The notes under the pieces were generated by a model, which made no database searches, was not told the origin of the DNA, and saw only the letters and a list, made by a program, of their open reading frames with translations. The position numbers and the translations under genes were made by a program. From an uncultured Mycoplasmatota bacterium (lineage in GTDB: Bacteria > Bacillota_I > Bacilli_A > RF39 > UBA660), in NCBI GenBank assembly GCA_946498375.1, contig CAMMOI010000003.1, forward strand, positions 1-57,466: a DNA stretch of 57,466 bases. The letters are read 5' to 3'. Below, one piece after another: positions 1 through 8,846 of this stretch. Each line of letters starts with the position of its first letter. The first letter of the stretch is position 1.

Positions 1-118
1 TTAATATATTTTGGGATATTGGACTAATAAAGTTTATAAGACTTAGTATGAATGTAAAAATAAGAATTGAACTAATAAAAACGCCAAATAATTTAAGATA
101 AGATATAATATTATTCAA
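1..118 (-). CDS. Small membrane protein, 5' part only (runs off window)
   Basis: Only the first 39 codons are inside the window. The frame opens with TTG at 118, five bases after an AGGTGA ribosome site (124-129 on the other strand). It encodes a hydrophobic helix beginning MNNIISYLKLFGVFISS. It is divergent from the DUF421 gene and uses the same style of ribosome site. The start resembles the small TIGR04086/YrzE-type membrane proteins of Bacilli, but too little is visible to name it firmly. Confidence 0.4.
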   Translation of the reverse strand, partial: MNNIISYLKLFGVFISSILIFTFILSLINFISPISQNIL

Positions 119-191
119 ATAAATCACCTAATTAAATATATGTATTGTTTAAAATAATATGATTTGTTCCATAATATATTTAGGTGATATT

Positions 192-839
192 ATGCAATTA
201 TTAAATGTAATTTTCCGAACAACGTTTTTTTATTTTTTTGTAGCTATTGCTTATCGAATTATGGGAAAAAGAGAAGTTGGACAATTGGGAATAATTGATT
301 TAATTGTGTCAATACTGATTGCTGAATTAGTAGCTATTAGTATTGAAAATTTAAATGATCCAATTTTTTATACTATTGTTCCTATAGTTTTACTTGTTGT
401 CTTAGAGTTATTTTTGGCATTTATTTCCGTTAAATCACGTCGTTTTCGAACTATTTTTGGCGGTAAACCATCTCTTATAATTTGCAATGGCAAACTAAAT
501 TTTAAAGAAATGGTCAAACAACGTTATACAATGGATGATTTATTATTAAGTTTACGTCAAAAGGAGATCAAATCAATTGAAGATGTTGAATATGCATTTT
601 TGGAACCCAACGGTAAATTATCAATATTTAAATATAATATTTTTAAAACTAAAAGTAATTATCCAATGCCAGTTATAGTCGATGGTCAAATTCAGGATAA
701 AGCGTTAGATTATATTCATAAAAATAAATTATGGTTAAAACATACTTTAAGTAAAAAAAATTTAAGGATTGAAGATATTTTTTATTGTTTTTATAAGAAA
801 TATAAATTATATATAATTAAAAGAACCGATTTAAAGTAA
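192..839 (+). CDS. DUF421 (YetF/YdfR-type) membrane protein
   Basis: A 215-residue protein of the DUF421 family. Two to three N-terminal membrane helices are followed by the conserved cytosolic part, including the family-like stretches GKREVGQLG and FGGKPSLIICNGKL and the segment MDDLLLSLRQKEI. Family members such as Bacillus YetF are membrane proteins of uncertain function, some linked to spore-wall permeability. I chose ATG at 192 because AGGTGATAT ends four bases before it; the upstream in-frame ATG at 159 has no ribosome site. The gene ends before a strong terminator at 892 and looks monocistronic. Confidence 0.85.
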   Translation: MQLLNVIFRTTFFYFFVAIAYRIMGKREVGQLGIIDLIVSILIAELVAISIENLNDPIFYTIVPIVLLVVLELFLAFISVKSRRFRTIFGGKPSLIICNGKLNFKEMVKQRYTMDDLLLSLRQKEIKSIEDVEYAFLEPNGKLSIFKYNIFKTKSNYPMPVIVDGQIQDKALDYIHKNKLWLKHTLSKKNLRIEDIFYCFYKKYKLYIIKRTDLK

Positions 840-891
840 TGCTTTAGATTTTTATCAGCAAAAAAGAATAAAGTAAATAATTAATAAAAAG

Positions 892-932
892 CAGATAGAA
901 ATTGGCAAGAATTAATTCTATCTGTTTTTTTC
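892..932 (+). terminator. Intrinsic terminator after the DUF421 gene
   Basis: A perfect 9-bp stem, CAGATAGAA (892-900) with TTCTATCTG (916-924), is followed directly by a T run. Confidence 0.8.
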
Positions 933-1056
933 TTATCAAAAATAAAAAAAGACATTAAGTGTAGTAATAAATTTATACTTAAGATAATTCTTTTTAATAA
1001 GTTTAAGGATTCTTTTGAAAGCATTAATTTTACAATCTTGTTTTTGTTTAACTTAC

Positions 1057-1085
1057 TTGAAAATAAATATTTTGTGTGCTATTGT
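1057..1085 (+). promoter_or_regulatory. Promoter for the small gene at 1112
   Basis: TTGAAA at 1057-1062 and TATTGT at 1080-1085 are 17 bases apart, with TG one base before the -10 (extended -10). This gives a short untranslated leader ending in an AGGAAGAAGG ribosome site. Confidence 0.55.
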
Positions 1086-1111
1086 ATTAGCTGAATAGGA
1101 AGAAGGATATT

Positions 1112-1423
1112 ATGATAGTAGGATTAAAAAAAGACGTTAATTTTGCAAAGGTGTATGAAAAAAATAAGTTTACAAAAGAGGATCTTGAAGCTATAAGAGA
1201 AATGTTGCTTTGTGAGAATTTAAAATATAAGAAGGCTTTGTCTTCTTTATTAGAGGCTTATTGTGAAAATTTATATTGTTCTGAATGTAAGGGATCACTA
1301 AGAACTTCTAGTAATAGTGGTGTTTGCCAATGGAATAATGATATGTCCATCGCTTTGCCATTTAACGATGGTCCGCTAACAAGTTATCCCGCAAATTGTC
1401 CAATTAGAAAATTGCTTAAATAA
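1112..1423 (+). CDS. Small cytosolic protein of unknown function
   Basis: A 103-residue protein that I do not recognise. It has no signal peptide or membrane segment. The first 50 residues are charged and probably helical (KNKFTKEDLEAIREML). The second half has five cysteines, one pair in the order YCSECKG, and ends with NCPIRKLLK, so metal binding or a disulfide is possible. The start is well set by AGGAAGAAGG just upstream. It has its own promoter and terminator, which supports a real gene. Confidence 0.65.
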   Translation: MIVGLKKDVNFAKVYEKNKFTKEDLEAIREMLLCENLKYKKALSSLLEAYCENLYCSECKGSLRTSSNSGVCQWNNDMSIALPFNDGPLTSYPANCPIRKLLK

Positions 1424-1450
1424 ATTAGCAAGGCATTTAGGCTATTAATA

Positions 1451-1476
1451 ATAGGTGTAGTAGCACCTGTTTTTTG
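1451..1476 (+). terminator. Intrinsic terminator after the small unknown gene
   Basis: The stem AGGTG (1453-1457) with CACCT around a TAGTAG loop extends by two weaker pairs and is followed by TTTTTT. Confidence 0.7.
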
Positions 1477-1560
1477 TTTTCTATTCATTATTACATATCT
1501 CATTTATTATGTGATAATTATATTATTTACGAAAAAAATTTATTCTATTTTTTGACAAAT

Positions 1561-1589
1561 TTGCCAAGAATATAATTTTATGTTATAAT
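1561..1589 (+). promoter_or_regulatory. Promoter for the glucosaminidase-like gene
   Basis: TTGCCA at 1561-1566 and TATAAT at 1584-1589 are 17 bases apart, with TG just before the -10. The TTGACA at 1552 is too far from this -10 to be its partner. Confidence 0.6.
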
Positions 1590-1620
1590 TTAAATACTTA
1601 ATCTAAGAGAGGATATAGGT

Positions 1621-2523
1621 ATGATAAAATTTTTAAAAAGGGAAAAAACACTTAAAGCTGGAAAAATAACTTTAATGCTGTTTTTAAGCTTTTTGGTTAG
1701 TGGGGTAAGTATTAAAATTAATAATGAATCGGTTGATAGTAATGTCATTCAGGCATACACACCAAATAATACAGAGAAAGTATCTGATCAAGATAAATCA
1801 AATGAAGAGGTAACAGAGGCTGTAAAAGAAGAGATATCTCAAGTAGATAGTTTTATTCAAACCAATGAGGAAGCTTTGAGATTTTTTGCCAATGTTTTTG
1901 ATATGAATTATGATGATGTTATCGTAAAAATAAGAGAAGCTAATACAAATGGTAATTCAGTAATTCAAAATAATATCGGCTATTTAGTAAACGCAAATAA
2001 TGAAGTGTATGATTTTGGTAGTGTTGATCGAGGTATTTTAGAATTTTTCTTATATTTAGAAAATACTTATCCGGAAATGGTAACTTATGATTATCAGCCA
2101 TACACCTCTGGTAATTCTGATTATGTTGCTGCTTTAGTAGAATATTTTAGTTATTTATATCCTAATGTTGATCATAACGTTATGTTAAGTATTGGTGCAG
2201 CAGAAAGTGGATATTATACATCTAGTTCTATGTTATATAAAAATAATGTATATGGGGGAATGTCTAGTGGCGGTTTAATTACTTATAAAAACATAGAATA
2301 TGGGGTTATGAGTTATATTAAAAAAATGTCAGAAAGCTATTATGCTAAAGGACTTAATACTATTGAATCAATCGGATATGTATTTTGTCCAAAAATAGAA
2401 AATGGAGTAAAGACCGTAAGTTCTCATTGGTTAAATTTGGTTAATAAAGCAATGAATGTTTATACTGAGGAATTACATTATGTTAGTGTTGCTCAATTAA
2501 ATGATTTATTATATAACATGTAA
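1621..2523 (+). CDS. Secreted glucosaminidase/lysozyme-like cell-wall protein
   Basis: A 300-residue protein with an N-terminal signal or anchor helix (about residues 14-30, ITLMLFLSFLVSGVS), an acidic Glu-rich linker and a C-terminal enzyme-like domain. The stretch MLSIGAAESGYYTSSSMLYK followed by NNVYGG resembles the glucosaminidase fold, with the Glu of AAESGY in the place of the catalytic acid. It would act on peptidoglycan outside the cell. The divergence is high, so lysozyme-like superfamily is a safer call than a named enzyme. It is a single gene with its own promoter and a terminator at 2538. Confidence 0.6.
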   Translation: MIKFLKREKTLKAGKITLMLFLSFLVSGVSIKINNESVDSNVIQAYTPNNTEKVSDQDKSNEEVTEAVKEEISQVDSFIQTNEEALRFFANVFDMNYDDVIVKIREANTNGNSVIQNNIGYLVNANNEVYDFGSVDRGILEFFLYLENTYPEMVTYDYQPYTSGNSDYVAALVEYFSYLYPNVDHNVMLSIGAAESGYYTSSSMLYKNNVYGGMSSGGLITYKNIEYGVMSYIKKMSESYYAKGLNTIESIGYVFCPKIENGVKTVSSHWLNLVNKAMNVYTEELHYVSVAQLNDLLYNM

Positions 2524-2537
2524 TGACAAAAAAGGCA

Positions 2538-2567
2538 AAAGAAATATCTTTGAATATTTCTTTTTTT
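2538..2567 (+). terminator. Intrinsic terminator
   Basis: The stem AGAAATAT (2540-2547) with ATATTTCT (2554-2561) is followed by a T run. Confidence 0.7.
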
Positions 2568-2610
2568 ATGATATAATTTTTTTATAATAAAGAGGAGTTG
2601 AAAAAACATT

Positions 2611-4488
2611 ATGTTTGGAAAAATCAAATATATAAGTGATAATGAAGCTCATGTTGAAAATGCTGCTAGTGTAGACATGAGTGGAGATTTGATGAATGTT
2701 CATGTTATTTTTGAAGACACAGAACAAAGAGTATTAGGAGAGGTAACAGAAGTTAATGACACAATTATTAAAATTCGTTTTTTAGGGGTTTTTAATGGAA
2801 AGCGCTATGTTAATGGTGTTATACGTAAACCAAAACTTTCATCAAAAATAAGAGTTATAAATAATGAAGAATTAGATATTTTAATGGGTGTAGATTCGGC
2901 AACTTCATTTTTAGTTGGAACCAGCTCTATATATAATCAACATCAAGTTTATGTTGATATAAATCAACTTTTTGCAAATCATGCGGCTATATTTGGTAAC
3001 ACTGGTAGTGGTAAATCTTGTGGTGTAGCACGTATTGTGCAAAATATTTTTAGTAACAAAAATATGGTACCCTATAATGCCAATTTGTTTATTTTTGATG
3101 CATATGGTGAATATAAAACAGCATTTAGAAATATTAATCAAATAAATCCATATTTTAGCTATAAATTTATCACAACCAATCCCCAAGATCCTGAGGATTC
3201 ACCATTACGAATTCCTGTTCACTTACTTAATTTGGATGATTGGTCATTATTTTTACAAGCTGGAAGTCACTCACAAATTCCAATTATTGAACGTACTTTA
3301 AAATTAGCTAGGATTTTTGCTAAAAATGATGAAGTTGCTATGAGATACAAAAACCACTTAATAGCTAAGGCTTTATTAGCAGTATTATTTTCCAATCAAA
3401 CAACAGCTCATAAAAAAAATGAGGTATTTACTATTATCGAAGCCTGTTCAACTCCAGAATTTAGCTTTAATACCGAAATTCAAGGCTTAGGTTATACTCG
3501 TATATTTAGTGAATGTTTTGAAATTGATTCCAATGGTAATTTTGGAGAAAGTGTTTTAATTACAGAATATATTTTAAAACATATTGATGATTCTTTAGAG
3601 ACAACTCCTGAGCCAACAGATTCTTATTATACATTACAAGATTTTAGCAAAGCTATGGAATTTACATTGATTTCAGAGGGCTTTCAAAGTAATCAACAAA
3701 TATATGATGATGCAATGTTATTAAAGGTTCGTCTTCATTCAACTTTAAATAGTAAAGTAGGAACTTTCTTTAGTTATCCTGGTCCAATTAGTATGGAAAA
3801 TTATATATCATCTTTAGTAGCTGTAGGCCAAAATAAAAAAGCTCAAATTATTAATATCAATTTAGAAGATGTTGATGATACTTATGCCAAAGTAATTGTA
3901 AAAATTATAGCAAGATTTATTTTTGAATTTGCTAAATCACGTAAGCAACGTGCTTCAATTCCATTTAATTTATTTGTAGAAGAAGCACACCGTTATATTC
4001 AAAAAGATACAGATACTTTCTTACTTGGATATAATATATTTGATCGTATTGCCAAAGAAGGTCGTAAATATGGGGTATTATTAGATATAATAACTCAAAG
4101 ACCAGTTGAACTTTCAGATACTGTTGTTGCTCAGTGTTCAAACTTTTTGATCTTTAAAATGACCCACCCATTAGATATAGAATATATTGGAAAAATGCTT
4201 CCTAATATTTCAAGTGATGTTTTAGATAAGCAAAAAGTATTACAGCCAGGAAATTGCGTAGGTTTTGGTAGTGCTTTTAAAATTAATATGATAGTCAAAA
4301 TGGAAATGCCAAATCCAAGCCCATATTCAAATTCATGTGATGTCTCAGCAAGATGGAGACTTAATATTCAAAATGATGCTATGAATACACCTGTAAATAA
4401 TATGACAAATAATTTTCAGAGTAATCCTATAAATTCTGGTATGCCTGGAGCATCAGGTAGAATGGTTAATCCTATTTTACCTAATTAA
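2611..4488 (+). CDS. HerA-type ATPase (HAS-barrel plus DUF87 domain)
   Basis: A 625-residue ATPase of the HerA/FtsK superfamily. Residues 1-90 look like the HAS-barrel, with the Walker A GNTGSGKS near residues 129-136. The Walker B region NLFVEEAHRYI lies near 452, and an arginine-containing stretch GRKYGVLLDIITQRPVEL follows. HerA proteins form hexameric DNA translocases, often working with the NurA nuclease in DNA repair or with other nucleases in phage defence. No nurA or other partner is beside it, so its task here is open. The C-terminal 50 residues are Asn/Pro/Met-rich and probably disordered. The ribosome site is AGAGGAG. Confidence 0.8.
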   Translation: MFGKIKYISDNEAHVENAASVDMSGDLMNVHVIFEDTEQRVLGEVTEVNDTIIKIRFLGVFNGKRYVNGVIRKPKLSSKIRVINNEELDILMGVDSATSFLVGTSSIYNQHQVYVDINQLFANHAAIFGNTGSGKSCGVARIVQNIFSNKNMVPYNANLFIFDAYGEYKTAFRNINQINPYFSYKFITTNPQDPEDSPLRIPVHLLNLDDWSLFLQAGSHSQIPIIERTLKLARIFAKNDEVAMRYKNHLIAKALLAVLFSNQTTAHKKNEVFTIIEACSTPEFSFNTEIQGLGYTRIFSECFEIDSNGNFGESVLITEYILKHIDDSLETTPEPTDSYYTLQDFSKAMEFTLISEGFQSNQQIYDDAMLLKVRLHSTLNSKVGTFFSYPGPISMENYISSLVAVGQNKKAQIININLEDVDDTYAKVIVKIIARFIFEFAKSRKQRASIPFNLFVEEAHRYIQKDTDTFLLGYNIFDRIAKEGRKYGVLLDIITQRPVELSDTVVAQCSNFLIFKMTHPLDIEYIGKMLPNISSDVLDKQKVLQPGNCVGFGSAFKINMIVKMEMPNPSPYSNSCDVSARWRLNIQNDAMNTPVNNMTNNFQSNPINSGMPGASGRMVNPILPN

Positions 4489-4499
4489 ATATAAAATAG

Positions 4500-4529
4500 T
4501 TGTATAAATATAAATAAATGTGGTATAAT
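4500..4529 (+). promoter_or_regulatory. Promoter of the 6S RNA
   Basis: TATAAT at 4524-4529 is preceded by TGG (extended -10), with a weak TTGTAT 18 bases upstream. The expected start lies close to the 5' arm of the RNA closing stem. Confidence 0.55.
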
Positions 4530-4537
4530 AAAAATAC

Positions 4538-4708
4538 CTAAGATATTAGTTTGTTTTATATAAAACCGACTAAGTGATACATTGGGAATCTAATTGCTTC
4601 TCCGTGTTGAAGACCGGACCATTAAGTGAATTCGGGATCCTAACGAGTTGCATGTGATGCCCACCTCGCGTGAGCGGGTTTTTATCACAGCAGGCTAATG
4701 TTCTTAGG
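4538..4708 (+). ncRNA. ssrS: 6S RNA
   Basis: This is a roughly 170-base non-coding, GC-rich island. The ends pair as a long closing stem, CCTAAGA-TATTAG with CTAATGT-TCTTAGG, and a short T run follows. The interior holds further helices in an elongated hairpin-like layout. It sits directly upstream of tcdA, with rarA nearby, the same neighbourhood as 6S-1 RNA in Bacillus (beside yrvM and yrvN). 6S RNA mimics an open promoter and binds sigma-A RNA polymerase. I identified it by structure and synteny, not by a covariance search. Confidence 0.75.
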
Positions 4709-4729
4709 TTTTAATATGGAGAAAAATAG

Positions 4730-5419
4730 ATGAAGAAGTTTGATAGATTTGAGCTACTAGTGGGAAGCGATGGCTTAAAAAAAATTAAAAATAAACATAT
4801 TTTGATTGTTGGAATAGGGGGAGTAGGAGGTTATACTTTTGAAAGCCTTATTAGATCTGGTGTAGAAAATATAATCATTATTGATAATGATTATATAGAT
4901 AAGACCAATTTAAACAGACAAATATTGAGTTTAGAAAGTAATGTTGGTCAGATAAAAGTAAATGTTGCCAAAGCCCGTGCTAAAGAAATAAATAATCAGT
5001 GTAATGTTGAAACATTAAATTTATTTTTATCTGAAGATAACATAAATATATTAGATAACTATTCAATAGATTATATAGTTGATTGTTGTGATACGATAAA
5101 AACTAAAGTAGCTTTAATAAATTATGCTATAAAACATAACATAAAAATTATCTCATGCATGGGAAGCGGTAAACGCTTGGATGCTACTAAAATTACTATC
5201 ACAACTTTAGATAAAACTAAGTATGATCCTCTTGCTAGAATATTGCGAAAAAAATTAAAAGCAGAAAATTTATCTTTAAAAATACCTGTAGTAAGCAGTA
5301 TTGAACCACCTAAGAAAATTGATGGTGAAATAGTAGCATCTTGTTCTTACGTGCCTGCAGTATTTGGCCTTTATATTACTAATTTTATAATTAATGATAT
5401 ATTAAAAGCATCTAAATAG
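4730..5419 (+). CDS. tcdA: tRNA threonylcarbamoyladenosine dehydratase (ThiF/E1 family)
   Basis: A 229-residue E1-like enzyme that would convert t6A37 in tRNA to its cyclic form using ATP. The nucleotide loop GIGGVGGY (near residues 28-35), the acidic strand IIIDNDYID and the motif TNLNRQ are all present, as is VDCCDTIKTK in the adenylate-forming part. It is shorter than Gram-negative TcdA, as is usual in Firmicutes. It follows 6S RNA by about 20 bases and has a GGAG ribosome site, so it may be co-transcribed by read-through. A terminator overlaps its stop codon. Confidence 0.88.
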   Translation: MKKFDRFELLVGSDGLKKIKNKHILIVGIGGVGGYTFESLIRSGVENIIIIDNDYIDKTNLNRQILSLESNVGQIKVNVAKARAKEINNQCNVETLNLFLSEDNINILDNYSIDYIVDCCDTIKTKVALINYAIKHNIKIISCMGSGKRLDATKITITTLDKTKYDPLARILRKKLKAENLSLKIPVVSSIEPPKKIDGEIVASCSYVPAVFGLYITNFIINDILKASK

Positions 5420-5436
5420 GATGCTTTTATTTTTTA
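5404..5436 (+). terminator. Intrinsic terminator overlapping the tcdA stop
   Basis: The arms AAAAGCATC and GATGCTTTT (ending at 5428) form the stem and a T-rich tail follows. The tcdA stop codon lies in the loop. Confidence 0.75.
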
Positions 5437-5663
5437 TAAATTCTAATAATTTATAAATTTGAATGACTTTTGTAGTGCTCTGCCAGCCAATTCATTTTTT
5501 CAATTTTAATTTGATTCATAATATTATAGATTATTTCTAAAACTTCTTTTTTATAATATAGTTTGAATTATTAATATAGCTTAGCTTTTTATATTCTTTT
5601 AAATACATAAAGTAGACATTGTCTTTTAAGAATTCATCTTAAATGTTAGCACCCAATTAATAT

Positions 5664-6641
5664 TTATGCTTTAGCTATTAAAAAATCTATTAAGATTTTG
5701 GGATTTTCATTATGAAAAACAATATCATAAACAACATTTATTAAATCTATTTTAATATTTTTATTTTTTAATAATTGATAAATAGATTTAAGAGTATAAT
5801 AACCTTCAACAGTATTATTTTTTAAATAATCATTTATAATATCAGGTGAGGTTTTTGATCCTAGTAACTTACCAAAAGAGAAATTTCTACTTTTACTACT
5901 TGTACAAGTAAGCAATAAATCCCCAATTCCGGCATAACTTAAAACAGTATTAGATTCTCCACCTAAATGATGAATTAAAGTTTTTAAATCATGAATTGCT
6001 TCTGTAATTAAGAACGTTTGAGTGGATTCTCCGTATCCAAGGCCATTAATTATTCCAGCAGCAATAGCAACCACATTTTTAATACTCCCACAAATTTCTG
6101 TACCAATAATATCACTGTTAGCTCGTAATTTAACTGTATTAGAGCTAAGAACTTTTTTTATGCAGGTAATAGCTTTTTGACTATTAGAAGCTATACTTAA
6201 AGCAACAGGATTATCACAAGCCATATCTATAGCAAAACTAGGACCAGATATTACAGCTAAATGTTGAGTATTTATGGTACTTAATACAAGTTCATCCATA
6301 AATTTATTAGTTTTTTGATCAATTCCTTTTGAAGCTATACAAATAATACTATTTTCATTAAGATAATTTTTAATAGCCGTAGTAGTTTGTAGAACATATG
6401 GTACTGCAACAACTAAAAAAATTATATCTTTATTTTCTACTGCTTGTTTTAAAGAAGTAGTAAATTTTAAATTTGCTGGTAAACTTATTCCCTTAAGACA
6501 AGATTCTAATTTATGTTCTTTATTAATTATATCAATTTTTTTTTGAGATTCGGACCATATAGTTATATCAGATGTATTTTTATTTATCATTAAACTTAAA
6601 GCTAAACTATATGCACCGCATCCAATTATACCTACTTTCAT
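5664..6641 (-). CDS. gpsA: NAD(P)-dependent glycerol-3-phosphate dehydrogenase
   Basis: A 325-residue enzyme that reduces dihydroxyacetone phosphate to sn-glycerol-3-phosphate for phospholipid synthesis. The N-terminal Rossmann motif is GIIGCGAYSLAL. The conserved VISGPSFA and the C-terminal catalytic segment, including SYAGIGDLLLTCTSSKSRNFSFG, match the family, and the length is normal. The start overlaps the rarA stop by four bases (ATGA), so the two genes are translationally coupled. Confidence 0.93.
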   Translation of the reverse strand: MKVGIIGCGAYSLALSLMINKNTSDITIWSESQKKIDIINKEHKLESCLKGISLPANLKFTTSLKQAVENKDIIFLVVAVPYVLQTTTAIKNYLNENSIICIASKGIDQKTNKFMDELVLSTINTQHLAVISGPSFAIDMACDNPVALSIASNSQKAITCIKKVLSSNTVKLRANSDIIGTEICGSIKNVVAIAAGIINGLGYGESTQTFLITEAIHDLKTLIHHLGGESNTVLSYAGIGDLLLTCTSSKSRNFSFGKLLGSKTSPDIINDYLKNNTVEGYYTLKSIYQLLKNKNIKIDLINVVYDIVFHNENPKILIDFLIAKA

Positions 6642-7837
6642 TGTTTATTCCTCGTTTCTACATCGTATTTTTTTAAAGCTGTTTCATATTTGTTATTTTT
6701 AGGATGATAATACTTTTTGTTTTTTATGATATCGGGTAAGTATTGTTGATATACATAAGAATTTTCATAATTATGAGGATATTTATAAGCGGGATTATGA
6801 TTTTTAATATGTTTAGGTACATTACCTGTAGTTCCGCTATGAATATCGGATAAAGCCATATCAAGACCTACATGAGCACTGTTAGATTTAGGGCTTAAGG
6901 CAAGTTCGACAACTACTACCGAAAGAGGTATTCTGGCCTCTGGTAAACCTACCATTTTAGCTGCCTCAATAGCTGCCATAACTTTTGGACCCATTTGGGG
7001 ATTAGCCAGTCCAATATCTTCATAAGCAATAACTGCTAATCTTCGACAAATACTATCTAAATCTCCAGCTTCAATAAGCCTAGCTAAATAATGCAAACTT
7101 GCATTTTCATCACTGCCTCTAATAGATTTTTGAAATGCTGATAAAACTTCGTAATACCCATCAGAATTCTTATCGTGGTAAAAAATTGGCTTAGAATTAA
7201 TATCTTTAATAGTATTAATATTAATTTCATGATTATTTGAAGCATAATAAGCAACTTCTAATAAGTTAATAGCACTTCTAAAATCCCCACTTGAAATTTG
7301 GGCTATATAATTTAAAGCCTCATCATTTATTTTTATATCTTCTAAAGTTTGACAAGCTCGTTTTAATCCCTTTAAAATACCTTTTTTATCTAATTCATGT
7401 AACTCATAAATTTGAAGACGGCTTCTAATTGCCGGATTAATACTGTTATAAGGATTAGCTGTTGTTAGTCCGATTAAAATTATTAAGCCATTTTCAATAT
7501 ACGGTAATAATAAATCTTGTTTGTCTTTGTTAAGCCGATGAATTTCATCCATTACAACAATCATCTGACCTTGCATTTTTGCCTCTTCAATAACAATATC
7601 AAAGTCACTTTTATTATTAATTGTTGCATTTAAAAAACGATAAGGCATATCTAATTGTTTTACTATAACATTAGCAATAGAAGTTTTACCTATGCCTGGC
7701 TTTCCATATAATATACACGAAAATAATTTTTTATTTTCGATTAAATTTCTTAGTATTTTACCTTTTCCTACTAAATGATCTTGTCCAATAATCTCATCTA
7801 GAGTTGTTGGTCTAAGCTTGCTAGCTAATAACTCCAT
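6638..7837 (-). CDS. rarA: Replication-associated recombination protein A (RarA/MgsA), AAA+ ATPase
   Basis: A 399-residue clamp-loader-like AAA+ ATPase that acts at stalled replication forks. Walker A is GKPGIGKTS, Walker B is VVMDEIHRL, the sensor 1 region is GLTTANPYNSIN with an arginine finger in AIRSRLQIYEL, and the C-terminal tetramerisation part (AYEDIGLANPQ) is intact. I prefer ATG 7837 over a TTG four codons upstream because GGTG lies at normal spacing before it. It is the first gene of the rarA-gpsA pair; its closeness to tcdA and 6S RNA mirrors Bacillus. Confidence 0.93.
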   Translation of the reverse strand: MELLASKLRPTTLDEIIGQDHLVGKGKILRNLIENKKLFSCILYGKPGIGKTSIANVIVKQLDMPYRFLNATINNKSDFDIVIEEAKMQGQMIVVMDEIHRLNKDKQDLLLPYIENGLIILIGLTTANPYNSINPAIRSRLQIYELHELDKKGILKGLKRACQTLEDIKINDEALNYIAQISSGDFRSAINLLEVAYYASNNHEININTIKDINSKPIFYHDKNSDGYYEVLSAFQKSIRGSDENASLHYLARLIEAGDLDSICRRLAVIAYEDIGLANPQMGPKVMAAIEAAKMVGLPEARIPLSVVVVELALSPKSNSAHVGLDMALSDIHSGTTGNVPKHIKNHNPAYKYPHNYENSYVYQQYLPDIIKNKKYYHPKNNKYETALKKYDVETRNKQ

Positions 7838-7917
7838 AAATAACACCAACTATTATTATATATCAGAAAAACTTAAAAAAGAAGATGTGGTGTGATAAAA
7901 TGTTAATGTGATGTAAA

Positions 7918-8796
7918 ATGATAGAAGAATATATAGATTATTTAAAATATGAAAAAAAATTAAGTGTAAATACTTTAAATTCTTATTCTAATGACTTAAA
8001 AAAATTTATGAGTTATATGAATTATAAACCTTTAACTACTATTAGTAAAAAAGATATTTCTAATTATATTAGTTTTTTAAAAAAATCTTCTATGTCTTCT
8101 AATTCAATTGCTCATAATATCACCGTACTTAATTCTTTGTATAATTTTTTGTTAGGCGAAGAGAAAATAAATTATAATCCGTGTGATAATATTTTATTAC
8201 CCAAAATGGAGAAAAAATTACCTAATTATTTAACTGAAGAAGAAGTTGATTTATTATTAGATATTCCTCTAATAGATGCCTATTCTTATCGTAATAAGGC
8301 TATGTTAGAGCTTTTATATGCTACTGGATTACGTATTAGTGAGTTAGTGTCTTTAAAATTTGTTAATTTAGACTTAGAAAATGATTTTGTAAGAGTAATA
8401 GGTAAGGGAAGCAAAGAAAGGATTGTTCCTATTGGAGATATCGCTAAGAAATACTTGCTTATTTATATAGAAAATTATCGAAAAATTTTACTTAAGAATA
8501 AAACTTCAGAGTATATTTTTATTAATAATAAGCAGGAACAAATATCTAGAGTTGGCTTTTTTAAAATAATTAAAAAACTATGTTTAGAAAAAAATATTAA
8601 GAAAAATATTAGTCCTCATACTTTAAGGCATTCTTTTGCAACTCATATGCTGGCACATGGAGCGGACTTAAGAATAATTCAAGAACTACTTGGACATAGT
8701 GATATTGCAACTACTCAGATCTATGCTCATTTAGTTAATGATAAATTAAAAAAAGACTACGATGAATTTCATCCTCGTAGTCATAAAAATAATTGA
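7918..8796 (+). CDS. Tyrosine recombinase, XerC/XerD type
   Basis: A 292-residue tyrosine recombinase with an N-terminal SAM-like core-binding domain and a C-terminal catalytic domain. The active-site residues are visible: Arg in ATGLRISEL, Lys in GKGSKERIVP, His and Arg in HTLRHSFATHML, His in LLGHSDI and the nucleophile Tyr in TTQIYAHL. The length and motifs fit chromosome-dimer resolution recombinases rather than phage integrases. XerD seems more likely than XerC, but one member alone cannot be assigned. The ribosome site is weak (GTGATG). Confidence 0.88.
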   Translation: MIEEYIDYLKYEKKLSVNTLNSYSNDLKKFMSYMNYKPLTTISKKDISNYISFLKKSSMSSNSIAHNITVLNSLYNFLLGEEKINYNPCDNILLPKMEKKLPNYLTEEEVDLLLDIPLIDAYSYRNKAMLELLYATGLRISELVSLKFVNLDLENDFVRVIGKGSKERIVPIGDIAKKYLLIYIENYRKILLKNKTSEYIFINNKQEQISRVGFFKIIKKLCLEKNIKKNISPHTLRHSFATHMLAHGADLRIIQELLGHSDIATTQIYAHLVNDKLKKDYDEFHPRSHKNN

Positions 8797-8806
8797 AAAT
8801 CTTTTA

Positions 8807-8846
8807 AATTCTAACGAGCTTTATTTTGGTTAGAATTTTGGTTTTT
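8807..8846 (+). terminator. Terminator after the Xer gene
   Basis: AATTCTAAC (8807-8815) pairs with GTTAGAATT (8829-8837), followed by a T-rich run. It overlaps the 3' end of the convergent small gene. Confidence 0.55.

Noticed and set aside
2911-3186. Minus-strand 91-residue ORF within the HerA-like gene
   Set aside because: It is a shadow opposite the Walker A region of a clearly coding frame.
4538-4708. T-box leader, SRP RNA or tmRNA as identity of the structured RNA
   Set aside because: There is no T-box AGGGTGGNACCGCG element, no SRP GNAR-loop arrangement and no tRNA-like ends. The long closing stem and synteny fit 6S RNA.
5451-5640. Minus-strand ORF-like stretch (MYLKEYKKLSYINNS and MNQIKIEKMNWLAEHYKS)
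   Set aside because: The two protein-like parts are in different frames, separated by a run of A with a stop. It could be a decayed small gene after gpsA, but there is no ribosome site or family match.
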